NCBI RefSeq assembly: GCF_022213955.1
Contig: NZ_JAKNTW010000013.1
Coordinates: 124,001 to 188,000, forward strand
Length of the DNA stretch: 64,000 nt
Direction: 5' to 3'
Origin: Dolomitihabitans soli
GTDB lineage: Bacteria > Actinomycetota > Actinomycetes > Streptosporangiales > Streptosporangiaceae
Shown: positions 52,329 through 61,028 of the stretch, in pieces
Numbering within the stretch: position 1 is the stretch's first letter
Layout of the letters: each line of letters opens with the position of its first letter
Translations under genes and position numbers: made by a program
Notes under the pieces: generated by a model
What the model saw: only the letters and a program-made list of their open reading frames with translations
What the model was told of the DNA's origin: nothing
The model's database searches: none

Positions 52329-53132
52329 ATGACCCAGACAACGGCCGAGAGCCCGACCAGGAGACAACGTGCGCAGCTCAAGGTCCGCACCTTGCGCACG
52401 GATCGATGGTGGCTGTCCCCGGCCCTTACCTTTGCGGCGCTTGCCTCATTCCTCGTCTACGGAGTTTGGGCGATCTTTGATACAAGCTACTTCGTGGAGC
52501 CGTACCTCGCGCCCTTCTCCGCCCCCTGTCTCGCGACGTCGTGTCCCGAAGGCGCGCGGCTGTTCGGTTTCGCACCCTTCGGCGACTGGTTCACGCTCCC
52601 ACCGGGCATCCTGATCCTCGGCCTGCCCGGCGGCTTCAGGCTGACCTGCTACTACTACCGGAAGTCCTACTACCGGTCGTTCTGGCTGTCGCCGCCCGCG
52701 TGCGGCGTGGGCGAGCCCCACAAGAAGTACACCGGTGAGACGCGCCTGCCGCTGATCATGCAGAACGTGCACCGCTACTTCTTCTACGGCGCCGTCCTGC
52801 TCGGGGCCATCCTGAGCTACGACGCGATCCTCGGCTTCCGCAACAGCGAGGGCGAATGGGGTCACATGGGCCTCGGCACGCTGCTCCTGGTGATCAACGC
52901 GGTGCTGATCGTCGCCTACACGCTCTCGTGCCACTCCTGCAGGCACATCACGGCGGGACGCCTCAACCACTTCTCCCGGCACCCGCTGAGGTACCGGATG
53001 TGGGGGTTCATCTCCAAGCTCAACGCCAAGCACATGCTGCTGGCCTGGGTCTCGATGTACTCCATCATGATCGCCGACTTCTACGTCCGCATGGTGGCCA
53101 AGGGCGTCATCACTGACATCACGTTCTTCTAA
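52329..53132 (+). CDS. sdhC: Succinate dehydrogenase membrane-anchor subunit (second operon)
   Basis: 267 residues from ATG 52329 (GGAGGTGGAGAGG upstream). There are about five hydrophobic helices ('FAALASFLVYGVWAIF', 'GILILGLPGG', 'YFFYGAVLLGAILSY', 'GTLLLVINAVLIVAYTL', 'MLLAWVSMYSIMIADFYV'). Distinct features are 'LTCYYYRKSYYRSFW', 'CHSCRH', and two Cys in 'CLATSCPEG'. It does not resemble the di-haem anchor at 46982 and belongs to another anchor type, often annotated hypothetical. Assignment rests on its position directly before sdhA and sdhB with 13 bases spacing, and on similarity to anchors I recall from actinobacterial sdh operons. Confidence 0.8.
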   Translation: MTQTTAESPTRRQRAQLKVRTLRTDRWWLSPALTFAALASFLVYGVWAIFDTSYFVEPYLAPFSAPCLATSCPEGARLFGFAPFGDWFTLPPGILILGLPGGFRLTCYYYRKSYYRSFWLSPPACGVGEPHKKYTGETRLPLIMQNVHRYFFYGAVLLGAILSYDAILGFRNSEGEWGHMGLGTLLLVINAVLIVAYTLSCHSCRHITAGRLNHFSRHPLRYRMWGFISKLNAKHMLLAWVSMYSIMIADFYVRMVAKGVITDITFF

Positions 53133-53145
53133 GGAAGCCCTGATC

Positions 53146-55044
53146 ATGGAAATCGAACGTCACCAGTACGACGTCGTCGTCATCGGCGCCGGCGGGGCAG
53201 GGCTCAGGGCGGCCATCGAGGCACGCCAGCAGGGCAAGAAGACCGCCATCGTCTGCAAGTCGCTGTTCGGCAAGGCGCACACGGTCATGGCCGAGGGCGG
53301 AGCCGCCGCGGCCATGGGCAACGTGAACCCGGGCGACAGCTGGAAGGTCCACTTCCGCGACACCATGCGCGGCGGCAAGTTCCTCAACAACTGGCGGATG
53401 GCCGAGCTGCACGCCCAGGAGGCCCCCGACCGGGTCTGGGAGCTGGAAGCCTGGGGTGCGCTGTTCGACCGCACCAAGGACGGCAAGATCAGCCAGCGTA
53501 ACTTCGGCGGCCACGAGTACCCCCGGCTGGCCCACGTCGGCGACCGTACCGGCCTGGAGATGATCCGCACCCTCCAGCAGCGCGTCGTCGCCCTCCAGCA
53601 GGAGGACTTCGCGGTCCACGGCGACTACGAGGCGTACATCAAGGTCTTCGCCGAGTGCACGATCACCCGGCTGCTCAAGGACGGCGACGCCATCGCCGGC
53701 GCCTTCGGCTACCGTCGCGAGACCGGCCAGCTGCTCGCCTTCGACACGCCCGCGGTGGTGCTCGCCACCGGCGGCATCGGCAAGTCCTACGTCGTGACCT
53801 CCAACTCCTGGGAGTACACCGGCGACGGCCACGCCCTGGCGCTGCTGGCCGGGGCGAAGCTGATCAACATGGAGTTCATCCAGTTCCACCCCACCGGGAT
53901 GGTCTGGCCGCCCTCGGTGCGCGGCATCCTGGTCACCGAGTCGGTCCGTGGCGACGGCGGCGTGCTGCGGAACGCCGAGGGCAAGCGGTTCATGTTCGAC
54001 TACATCCCCGAGGTGTTCAAGCACCAGTACGCCACCACCGAGGAGGAGGGCGACCGCTGGTACACCGACCAGGCCAACAACCGCCGCCCGCCCGAGTTGC
54101 TCCCTCGTGACGAGGTGGCCAGGGCGATCAACTCCGAGGTGAAGGCCGGCCGGGGCTCGCCCCAGGGCGGCGTCTTCCTCGACGTCTCCACCCGGCTCCC
54201 CGCCGAGGAGATCCGCAGGCGGCTGCCCTCGATGCACCACCAGTTCAAGGAACTGGCCGACGTCGACATCACCGCCGAGCCGATGCAGGTCGGCCCGACC
54301 TGCCACTACATCATGGGCGGCGTCGAGGTCGAGGCCGACACCGGCGCGGCCTCCGTGCCCGGTCTGTTCGCGGCCGGCGAGGTGTCCGGCGGCATGCACG
54401 GGTCCAACCGTCTCGGCGGCAACTCCCTGTCCGACCTGCTCGTCTTCGGCCGGCGCGCGGGAGCCGGCGCGGCCGGGTACATCGACTCGCTCGACCGGCG
54501 TCCCACCGCCTCCGCGGAGTCCGTGGCCGAGGCCAAGGCGGAGGCGCTCGCCCCGCTCCAGCGGGCCGGTGAGAACCCCTACGAGGTCCACCACGAGCTG
54601 CAGCGGACGATGAACGAGCTGGTCGGCATCATCCGCAAGGCCGACGAGATCACCGAGGCCCTGGAGGCCGTGCAGAAGCTCAAGGAGCGGGCGGCGGGCG
54701 TCGGCGCGGCGGGCAGCCGGATCTACAACCCCGGCTGGCACCTGTCCCTCGACCTGCGTAACATGCTGCTCGTCAGCGAGTGCGTCGCCCGCGCCGCGCT
54801 GACCAGGCAGGAGAGCCGCGGCGGTCACACCCGCGACGACTATCCCGCCATGTCACCCGCGTGGCGGCGCAAGCTGCTGGTCTGCGGCGCGTCCCCGGAC
54901 GGCTCGGCCGTGACGGTCGAAGAGAAGGCCCAGCCGTCCATGCGCGGCGACCTCATCTCGCTGTTCGAGCGCACGGAGCTGAGCAAGTACCTCACCGAGG
55001 AAGAGCTGACCGAGTACGACAAAGCGGTCGAGGAGTCACGATGA
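53146..55044 (+). CDS. sdhA: Succinate dehydrogenase flavoprotein subunit (second operon)
   Basis: 632 residues from ATG 53146. FAD motif 'VVVIGAGGAGLRAAIEARQQGKK', then 'GKAHTVMAEGGAAAAMGN' in the flavin-linkage region. 'NFGGHEYPRLAHVGDRTGLEMIRTLQQR' and 'EFIQFHPTGMVWPP' hold active-site His/Arg positions, and 'GGNSLSDLLVFGRRAGAGA' lies in the C-terminal part (motifs abbreviated). It oxidises succinate and donates electrons to SdhB. Sequence and operon order differ from the first operon, so this is a second isoenzyme. ATGA overlap with the following sdhB. Confidence 0.93.
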   Translation: MEIERHQYDVVVIGAGGAGLRAAIEARQQGKKTAIVCKSLFGKAHTVMAEGGAAAAMGNVNPGDSWKVHFRDTMRGGKFLNNWRMAELHAQEAPDRVWELEAWGALFDRTKDGKISQRNFGGHEYPRLAHVGDRTGLEMIRTLQQRVVALQQEDFAVHGDYEAYIKVFAECTITRLLKDGDAIAGAFGYRRETGQLLAFDTPAVVLATGGIGKSYVVTSNSWEYTGDGHALALLAGAKLINMEFIQFHPTGMVWPPSVRGILVTESVRGDGGVLRNAEGKRFMFDYIPEVFKHQYATTEEEGDRWYTDQANNRRPPELLPRDEVARAINSEVKAGRGSPQGGVFLDVSTRLPAEEIRRRLPSMHHQFKELADVDITAEPMQVGPTCHYIMGGVEVEADTGAASVPGLFAAGEVSGGMHGSNRLGGNSLSDLLVFGRRAGAGAAGYIDSLDRRPTASAESVAEAKAEALAPLQRAGENPYEVHHELQRTMNELVGIIRKADEITEALEAVQKLKERAAGVGAAGSRIYNPGWHLSLDLRNMLLVSECVARAALTRQESRGGHTRDDYPAMSPAWRRKLLVCGASPDGSAVTVEEKAQPSMRGDLISLFERTELSKYLTEEELTEYDKAVEESR

Positions 55045-55805
55045 CCTACAAGGCGAAGTTCCGCGTCTGGCGGGGCGAGGGCGGCGAGGGCAAGCTGGAG
55101 GACTTCACCGTCGAGGTGAACGAGGGCGAGGTCGTCCTCGACATCATCCACAGGCTCCAGGCCACCCAGGCCCCCGACCTGGCCGTGCGGTGGAACTGCA
55201 AGGCGGGCAAGTGCGGCTCCTGCTCCGTGGAGATCAACGGCAGGCCACGCCTGGGCTGTATGACCCGGATGTCCACCTTCACCGAGGACGAGGTCATCAC
55301 CGTGACCCCGATGCGCACCTTCCCGGTGATCAAGGACCTGGTCTGCGACGTGTCCTACAACTACGAGAAGGCCAGGGAGATCCCGTCCTTCACCCCGCCC
55401 GCCGACGTGAAACCCGGCGAGTACCGCATGAAGCAGATCGACGTCGAGCGGTCCCAGGAGTTCCGCAAGTGCATCGAATGCTTCATGTGCAACAACGTCT
55501 GCCACGTGATCCGTGACCACGAGGAGAACAAGCCCGCCTTCGCCGGCCCGCGCTTCCTCATGCGGATCGCCGAGCTCGACATGCACCCGTACGACGTGGC
55601 CGATCGCCAGGACTCCGCCCAGGACGACCACGGCCTCGGCTACTGCAACATCACCAAGTGCTGCACCGAGGTCTGCCCGGAACACATCAAGATCACTGAC
55701 AACGCGCTGATCCCGATGAAGGAACGCGTCGTCGACCGCCGCTACGACCCGCTGGTCTGGCTGGGCAACAAGATCTTCAAGCGCTCGGACTCCAAGACCA
55801 CCTGA
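55041..55805 (+). CDS. sdhB: Succinate dehydrogenase iron-sulphur subunit (second operon)
   Basis: 254 residues from ATG 55041. 'NCKAGKCGSCSVEINGRPRLGC' gives the [2Fe-2S] ligands, 'CIECFMCNNVCHV' the [4Fe-4S] set, and 'CCTEVCPEHI' contributes to the [3Fe-4S]. The central 'MRTFPVIKDLVCD' and the end 'VDRRYDPLVWLGNKIFKR' are typical. The three-gene order C-A-B matches the first operon, but the cluster-binding sequences are of another subtype. A repeat-rich region follows, which probably terminates transcription. Confidence 0.92.
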   Translation: MTYKAKFRVWRGEGGEGKLEDFTVEVNEGEVVLDIIHRLQATQAPDLAVRWNCKAGKCGSCSVEINGRPRLGCMTRMSTFTEDEVITVTPMRTFPVIKDLVCDVSYNYEKAREIPSFTPPADVKPGEYRMKQIDVERSQEFRKCIECFMCNNVCHVIRDHEENKPAFAGPRFLMRIAELDMHPYDVADRQDSAQDDHGLGYCNITKCCTEVCPEHIKITDNALIPMKERVVDRRYDPLVWLGNKIFKRSDSKTT

Positions 55806-56225
55806 CCACCCCCGCAAGCCGTACGCCCCGCCGTACAGGATCGGGCACGACCTGCTCGATCCTGTACGGGCCCGACCTGCTCGATCCTGTACGGGCCCGA
55901 CCTGCTCGATCCTGTACGGGCCCGACCTGCTCGATCCTGTACGGCAAGCCACCCCGGCGCCACGCGCCGCCGTGGGCAGGCGTCCGTGGACCCACGCCAC
56001 TCCAGCGCGCAGCCCCGCGCCGCCACGACGCCAACGCCGGCCATGTCCTTCGCTGTAAACCCGCACCGCGCGCCCGCATGAATTCTTCGCCCCGCCCGGG
56101 GCGCATCGATGCCGTCCGCTGCTGCGCGTCCCTCGTCAGGGGGTCGCGTTGTCCGTGCGAAGCTGCTGACGGGCCGCGGGAGAAGATGTCTGTCTCGCCC
56201 GGTACGGTCGGCGCCGTTCCCGGGC
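55806..56225. other. Gene-free region after the second sdh operon
   Basis: About 420 bases between convergent genes. The first part holds a 25-base tandem repeat and its inverted partner (55831-55944). The remainder contains only a small hairpin ('CCGCCCGGGGCG' near 56092-56103) and Arg/Ala-rich shadow frames. I see no gene or RNA. Confidence 0.6.
55831..55944. repeat. 25-base tandem repeat (about 3.8 copies) with an inverted partner
   Basis: The unit CCTGCTCGATCCTGTACGGGCCCGA repeats without gaps from 55851 to 55944. The part CGATCCTGTACGG pairs with CCGTACAGGATCG at 55831-55843, so the transcript can form a 13-base stem with alternative partners. This is a plausible slip-variable terminator for the sdh operon. 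Confidence 0.85.
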
Positions 56226-56933
56226 TCACTCAGCGGGCTTGATCGCCGAACGCCAGTACTGACGGGATTCGACGTCCCGTACGACTATGCCGAGCTTGGC
56301 GAGTTCGGTGCGAAGCTCGGCGACGTCGGCGGAGTCCCCGGCCTTGAGCGCGGTCTGGCGGGCGCGCAGGAAAGCCTGGGCGTGGTCGTCGAGTCCGGGC
56401 ATCCCGTCGACCCACCGCAGGAAATCGTCCTGGTGCGGATCGTGGTCGAGCCAGGGGTAGCCCTGCTCGTGGAAGGCCGCGCGGAGCCTGCCGGGGGCAT
56501 GGTCGGTCTTCTCGCGGGCCAGTTCCTCGGTTCGCGCGCCGAGCAGGACGAGGTGCTTGCCCTCCACATAGACGGTGTGAATCAGCTCGCGGGCGAACGT
56601 CTTGGCCTTGCTTGACCGGGTGATGGTCACGGTGGCGGGGCCGATCTCGACGGTGACGACGTCGTCATAGGCCAGCAGGGTGATGAACCCGCCGGCGATG
56701 ACTCCGACCGCGATGACGACCGCCATCGCCACAGGGCTGTCCAGGAGGCGAGCGAGGAACTCGATCTTCTCCATCGGCGGGATCGCGGGAATGCTCGTGA
56801 TCCAGCCGGGAAGCCGGGTCAGCAGCCAGCCGACCGCCGCTCCGAGAAGGGGGAAGGCCGTCCACAAGAAGACATGCATCGAAGCGCCGTGCCGTACGAC
56901 CGACGGACGGCCATCAGTTCCGCTGTAGGTCAT
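56226..56933 (-). CDS. YqeB-like membrane protein with PH-like domain
   Basis: 235 residues from ATG 56933; ATG 56939 is equally possible. There are two hydrophobic segments ('VFLWTAFPLLGAAVGWLL' and 'MAVVIAVGVIAGGFITLLAY'). A beta-rich section follows ('VTVEIGPATVTITRSSKAKTFARELIHTVYVEGKHLVLLGA', abbreviated), then 'WLDHDPHQDDFLRWVDGMPGLDD' and a helical tail. The order matches YqeB-family proteins of Bacillus and actinobacteria, whose function is unknown. The gene starts about 20 bases inside the end of the amidohydrolase gene on the same strand, so it is co-transcribed. Confidence 0.75.
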   Translation of the reverse strand: MTYSGTDGRPSVVRHGASMHVFLWTAFPLLGAAVGWLLTRLPGWITSIPAIPPMEKIEFLARLLDSPVAMAVVIAVGVIAGGFITLLAYDDVVTVEIGPATVTITRSSKAKTFARELIHTVYVEGKHLVLLGARTEELAREKTDHAPGRLRAAFHEQGYPWLDHDPHQDDFLRWVDGMPGLDDHAQAFLRARQTALKAGDSADVAELRTELAKLGIVVRDVESRQYWRSAIKPAE

Positions 56934-58137
56934 GCGCATTCTGCCTTTTCTGGGTTCGATCAACGACTACGCGACCATCACGCAGGACCATCGTCACGGC
57001 GCGCAGCGCGTCCACGTGGGCGAGCGGGTCACCGTCCACGACGAGGAGATCCGCGGCGCGCCCGGGCGCGAGCACGCCGGTGTGAGAGACGCCCATGGTT
57101 CGGGCGGCGGCCGTCGTGGCGGCGGCGATGGCATCGCGTGCGGTGAGGCCGGCTTCGGCGAGCAGCTCGATGTCGCGGATCAGGCCGCTGCCGGCGTGCA
57201 CCGAGGGCATGCCCGCGTCGCTGGCCGCGATGAGTGTGCCGCCGGCCTCGTGGAACTCGGCGGCCCGCCGGCGCAGCAGAGCCGCGGTTTCGCCGTCGAG
57301 CACGACATGGGTGACGGCCAGCGTCGGCGCGAGGGCGACGCCACCGCGCACCATGACGTCGAGCAGGCGCGGCGGCCAGCCCTCCAGGGGTCCGCGGGGT
57401 TCGAGGTGATGGAGCGTGTCCACGCCGCAGGCGAGGAGTTCTTCCAGATCGTCCAGCGTGCCCCAGTGGGCGGCGACCTTCGTGCCGTGGCGGTGGGCCT
57501 GGTCGATGATCGCGTTCAGGATCGCCTCGTCGAGGGGTTCGAGGGACCTGCGCCGGGGATCGCCGCGGTCGTGGACGACCTTGATGACGTCGACGGGATC
57601 AACGCCGGAGGCGAGTTCCGCCACCTGATCACGAGCCTCGTCCGGGCTGCGCGGGACGCGTACCCAGTCCGCGTCGAGCTTGGCGCCGACCGTGACCACC
57701 GGGTGCCCGCCGGGGGAGGTGAAGATCGGTCCGGCGATGAGCAGGCGCGGTCCCGCCAATTCGGCCGCCGCGGCCTTGCGGCGGAAGTCGTGAACCCATC
57801 GGTTGTCGTCGCCCAGGCTGCACACCGTGGTCACACCGTGGCTCAGGAACGCGCGCCGCTTACCCGGCTGGTAGCGCATCCAGTCGATGACCGCCTTGCC
57901 CCGGGTCAGGACGCCCGGCCGGACTCCCCTGGTCGACTCCGGCGGTCCGAGGTGGACGTGGGAGTCGATCAGTCCGGGCAGCACCGTACGGCCGGGCAGG
58001 TCGACGACCCTGGCGGTGGGCGGGATCACCACATTCGGGCCGAGCGCCACGATCTGACCATCCTCGATGAGGACGGTCGCGTTCTCACACGGCGAGAGGG
58101 CGTCACCGGCGAGCGCCGTCACACTGGTCAACGCCAT
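56914..58137 (-). CDS. Amidohydrolase family protein (imidazolonepropionase/prolidase-like)
   Basis: 407 residues from ATG 58137, the start that fits 'ALTSVTALAGDAL'. Metal-dependent hydrolase motifs: 'VLPGLIDSHVHLGPP' (HxH), a Lys in 'VDVIKVVHDRG', 'TKVAAHWGTLDD' (His), 'DTLHHLEP' (His) and 'LIAASDAGMPSVHAGSGL' (Asp). The end 'GVLAPGRAADLLVVDGDPLAHVDAL' is the small beta-sandwich typical of the superfamily. It hydrolyses an amide or cyclic amide; the exact substrate is unknown. A divergent TetR gene starts 43 bases away. Confidence 0.85.
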   Translation of the reverse strand: MALTSVTALAGDALSPCENATVLIEDGQIVALGPNVVIPPTARVVDLPGRTVLPGLIDSHVHLGPPESTRGVRPGVLTRGKAVIDWMRYQPGKRRAFLSHGVTTVCSLGDDNRWVHDFRRKAAAAELAGPRLLIAGPIFTSPGGHPVVTVGAKLDADWVRVPRSPDEARDQVAELASGVDPVDVIKVVHDRGDPRRRSLEPLDEAILNAIIDQAHRHGTKVAAHWGTLDDLEELLACGVDTLHHLEPRGPLEGWPPRLLDVMVRGGVALAPTLAVTHVVLDGETAALLRRRAAEFHEAGGTLIAASDAGMPSVHAGSGLIRDIELLAEAGLTARDAIAAATTAAARTMGVSHTGVLAPGRAADLLVVDGDPLAHVDALRAVTMVLRDGRVVVDRTQKRQNAHDLQRN

Positions 58138-58164
58138 AGGCCTGAACACGCGACTATTTGACCA

Positions 58165-58178
58165 TATAGAATTCTGTA
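58165..58178. promoter_or_regulatory. Candidate TetR operator between the amidohydrolase and TetR genes
   Basis: TATAGAATTCTGTA is a palindrome with six of seven base pairs matching, in an A+T-rich 43-base divergent region. It sits two bases before the TetR ATG and overlaps the region after a TTGACC -35-like element (58158-58163). Binding would block both promoters. Confidence 0.55.
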
Positions 58179-58179
58179 C

Positions 58180-58827
58180 ATGCAACTAGGGAACGACGGT
58201 GGCGGTGGCGGATCGTTCATCGAGGCGGCCCGCCGGGAGCAGATCGTGGCCGCCGCGATCACGGCCATCGCGGCGGAAGGCTTCGCGGGGGCGTCGTTCG
58301 TGCGCATCGCCAAGCGCGCGTCGATCAGCCCCGGCCTGATCACCTACCACTTCAAGACCAAGGACGCCCTCATCAGGGCGGTGCTCGACCGGATCGGCTC
58401 TCGGCTCGACACCGCGATGGAAGGCGGCCCCGAGCCGGTGAGCAGCTACCCGGACGCGTTGCGCCGCATCCTCACCGGCCACACCCTGCACTGCGTGCAT
58501 CACCCCGACGACATGGCCGCCCGCAGCGAGATCATCATGGCCGCCACCTCCCCGGCCATCCGCCGCGAGATCGCCGAACGGGGCGAGGAGGGCCGGGCCG
58601 AGCTGGTGGCATTCCTGGCGGAAGGGCAACGCGAAGGCGAGTTCCGCGCCTTCGATCCGCACGTCTTCGCCGGCGCACTGCTCGCCGCGATGCAGGCCGT
58701 ACCGAAGGAACTGAGTTTGCGGCCCGCCGACGCGGGCGAGGATTACACGCGCGAACTGGCCGACCTCTTCGTGACCGCGGCGACCGGCGGTGCGGTCACC
58801 GCAGTCCGCACCGAGGACGACGCCTGA
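58180..58827 (+). CDS. TetR family transcriptional regulator
   Basis: 215 residues from ATG 58180. After a Gly-rich start, the TetR DNA-binding domain is visible: 'RREQIVAAAITAIAAEGFAGASFVRIAKRASISPGLITYHFKTKDALI' (abbreviated), with the typical 'GLITYHFKTK' recognition turn. The C-terminal ligand domain is helical with Met/His-rich parts ('TLHCVHHPDDMAARSEIIMAAT'). It is divergent from the amidohydrolase, so it most likely represses that gene and itself. The inducer is unknown. Confidence 0.9.
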   Translation: MQLGNDGGGGGSFIEAARREQIVAAAITAIAAEGFAGASFVRIAKRASISPGLITYHFKTKDALIRAVLDRIGSRLDTAMEGGPEPVSSYPDALRRILTGHTLHCVHHPDDMAARSEIIMAATSPAIRREIAERGEEGRAELVAFLAEGQREGEFRAFDPHVFAGALLAAMQAVPKELSLRPADAGEDYTRELADLFVTAATGGAVTAVRTEDDA

Positions 58828-58978
58828 GACCGGGGCGTGCGGCGCGCACCGACTGCGCGACAGACACGGGGCTGAGGAACCGGCGGACAGCCGTCATCGC
58901 TGAGAACGATCACGGCGCGCGAGAAGATCAGACGGGGGAAACCCTGGTGATGTCGAAGCGGGCGGCCCTGGCGGAGAG

Positions 58979-59830
58979 TTACCGAGCTTCTTGATCGAGG
59001 TTGCCGTGAGCCTCCGCTGAAAGGTCCTGCCAGTCGGCCCAGGTCTTGAGCCGGTCGGCGTAGACCTGCTGGAGCATCGGGTAGAAGCCCTGGCCGAAGA
59101 GCACCCGCAGGGGCGGGTTGTCGGAGTCGACGATCTTGAGGAGTGCCTCGGCCGCGGCGGCCGGGTCGCCGGCGGGCTGCTTTCCCGCGAACCCGGCGAG
59201 GCGCCGGCGGAGGCCGTCGTAGAGCGGGTTGGCCTCGGCCATGTGGCCGTTGGCGAGTGGATCCGGGTTCTTTCCGGACCTGGTGGCGAAGCCGCCGGGC
59301 TCGACCACGGTCACCCTGATGCCGAAGTCGGCGACCTCCTGGGCGAGGGATTCATTCAGGGCTTCCAGGGCCCATTTGGAGATATGGTACGCGCCGCCGA
59401 GCGGCATCGCCAGGAGTCCGGCAGCCGAGGACAGCTGGATGATGTGCCCTGCGCCCTGCTCACGCAGGTAGGGCAGCGCGGCCTGGATCACCCACACCGC
59501 GCCGAACAGGTTGGTCTCCAGCTGGTCGCGCAGGTGCTGCTCGGTCAGCTCCTCGATCGCGCCCATCTGGGCATAGCCGGCGTTGTTCACGATGACGTCG
59601 AGACGGCCGAAGTGCTCCTTGGCCCGCTTCACGCCCTCGAAGACGGCGGCCTTGTCGGTCACGTCCAGCTCCAGCGGAAGCACCGCCTCGCCATAGGTGG
59701 CGACCAACTCGTCAAGGCTTTCGGTGGTCCGGGCGGTCGCGGCCACCTTGTCACCGCGCGACAGGGCGGCCTTGACGAAGTTGCGGCCGAGGCCGCGGGA
59801 CGAACCGGTGACGAACCAGACCTTGCTCAT
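58979..59830 (-). CDS. Short-chain dehydrogenase/reductase
   Basis: 283 residues from ATG 59830. Classical SDR motifs: 'WFVTGSSRGLGRNFVKAAL' (TGxxxGxG), 'VIVNNAGYA' (NNAG), catalytic Ser in 'IIQLSSAAGLL', and Y-x-x-x-K in 'GGAYHISKWALEAL'. The 'VTVVEPGGFATRSGKN' loop fits the NADP-dependent group often annotated as oxidoreductases of ketones or lipids. It is divergent from the ECF41-like sigma gene. On its strand the upstream sequence TGTCACA-N16-CGCC is one base from an ECF41 promoter, so the sigma factor may transcribe it. Confidence 0.9.
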   Translation of the reverse strand: MSKVWFVTGSSRGLGRNFVKAALSRGDKVAATARTTESLDELVATYGEAVLPLELDVTDKAAVFEGVKRAKEHFGRLDVIVNNAGYAQMGAIEELTEQHLRDQLETNLFGAVWVIQAALPYLREQGAGHIIQLSSAAGLLAMPLGGAYHISKWALEALNESLAQEVADFGIRVTVVEPGGFATRSGKNPDPLANGHMAEANPLYDGLRRRLAGFAGKQPAGDPAAAAEALLKIVDSDNPPLRVLFGQGFYPMLQQVYADRLKTWADWQDLSAEAHGNLDQEAR

Positions 59831-60015
59831 GATGTCTTTCCATTCTTTCTGCGGTGGCGTTCGCGCGATGGTCACCCCGTGACGGGGCCAAGGCGATCAC
59901 TCGTGGAGTTTGTGTGCCGCGCGGATCGTTCGCGCTGCGTCCTGACGAACATGAGGCGCCGGCGACCCGGACTTTGTGACAGTGCGGTGATGTGACGTGC
60001 GCCACCGATCACGGG

Positions 60016-60042
60016 TGTCACACAGCGGTGCGGGCCGGCGTC
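60016..60042 (+). promoter_or_regulatory. ECF41-type promoter upstream of the sigma factor gene
   Basis: TGTCACA (60016-60022), exactly 16 bases, then CGTC (60039-60042). This equals the motif reported for ECF41 sigma factors, which usually transcribe their own neighbours. It is 44 bases before the ATG of the sigma gene, so the gene is probably autoregulated. Confidence 0.8.
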
Positions 60043-60086
60043 TTGTGTACAGAGCACAGTTGAGAGCGAACAGGCAGGAGCCCGCC

Positions 60087-61028
60087 ATGAACGAGCGCAG
60101 CGAGCCAACGACGGGCACCGCCGAACCGCTCGCCGGTGGCGGCCGGATGGACTCCGCCACCGAGGCGTTCGTCGCCCACCGCAACCTGCTCTTCACCGTC
60201 ACCTACGAGATGCTCGGATCGGCTGCCGACGCCGAAGACGTCCTGCAGGAAACCTGGCTGCGGTGGATGAAGGTCGACCTGGGCCAGGTACGCGACCAGC
60301 GCGCCTACCTGGTCCGGATCACGACCCGGCGGTCGCTCGACCGGCTGCGCACCATGAATCGCCGCAAGGAGGACTACGTCGGCCCCTGGCTGCCCGAGCC
60401 GCTGCTCACCGCGCCGGACGTGGCCGAGAACGTCGAGCTGGCCGAGAGCGTGTCGATGGCGCTCATGATCGTCCTGGAGACGCTCTCACCGACCGAACGC
60501 GCCGTCTTCGTGCTGCGCGAGGCCTTCGGTATCAGTTACGACGAGATCGCGGCCGCCGTCGGCAAGAACCCTGCCGCCGTCCGCCAGATCGCGCACCGCG
60601 CCCGAGAGCACGTCGATGCCCGCCGCCCTCGTGAGGAGGTCGCCCCGAACCAGGCCCGGGCGGTGTTGGAGTCGTTGCAGCACGCGTTTGAAACCAGGGA
60701 CCTGCAGGGCCTCCTCGACGTGCTCTCCCCGGAGGTCGTCCTGATCAGCGACGGCGGCGGCGTCAAGCAGGCCGCGCCGCGGCCGATCACCGGCGCCGAC
60801 AAGGTGGCCCGCTTCATCGTCGGCGGCCTCGGCAAGGCCCAAGTCGCACTCACCAGTATCCACACGGTGGTCAACGGCAACCCGGCAATCGTCCTACGCG
60901 TGAACGGCGAGATCGACGGCGTCATAGCAGTCCGTGTCGAGGACGCCCGCATCACCGGCCTCTACTACGTCCGCAACCCGCAGAAGCTGACCCGCGTTGA
61001 ATCCGAGACCCCACTCACGCTGACGTAA
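60087..61028 (+). CDS. ECF41-like RNA polymerase sigma factor (SigJ type)
   Basis: 313 residues from ATG 60087 (AGGCAGGAG upstream). Region 2 ('LLFTVTYEMLGSAADAEDVLQETWLRWMKVDLGQVRDQRAYLVRITTRRSLDRLR', abbreviated) and region 4 ('LSPTERAVFVLREAFGISYDEIAAAVGKNPAAVRQIAHRAREHV', abbreviated) are complete. The extra C-terminal domain of about 110 residues is SnoaL/NTF2-like ('DVLSPEVVLISDGGGVKQAA', 'NGNPAIVLRVNGEIDGVI'), the mark of ECF41; this domain modulates activity in place of an anti-sigma factor. An exact ECF41 promoter motif precedes it. Confidence 0.92.
   Translation: MNERSEPTTGTAEPLAGGGRMDSATEAFVAHRNLLFTVTYEMLGSAADAEDVLQETWLRWMKVDLGQVRDQRAYLVRITTRRSLDRLRTMNRRKEDYVGPWLPEPLLTAPDVAENVELAESVSMALMIVLETLSPTERAVFVLREAFGISYDEIAAAVGKNPAAVRQIAHRAREHVDARRPREEVAPNQARAVLESLQHAFETRDLQGLLDVLSPEVVLISDGGGVKQAAPRPITGADKVARFIVGGLGKAQVALTSIHTVVNGNPAIVLRVNGEIDGVIAVRVEDARITGLYYVRNPQKLTRVESETPLTLT

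Noticed and set aside
55851-55944. 25-base repeats as a CRISPR array
   Set aside because: The units are directly contiguous with no spacers, and no cas genes are in the window.
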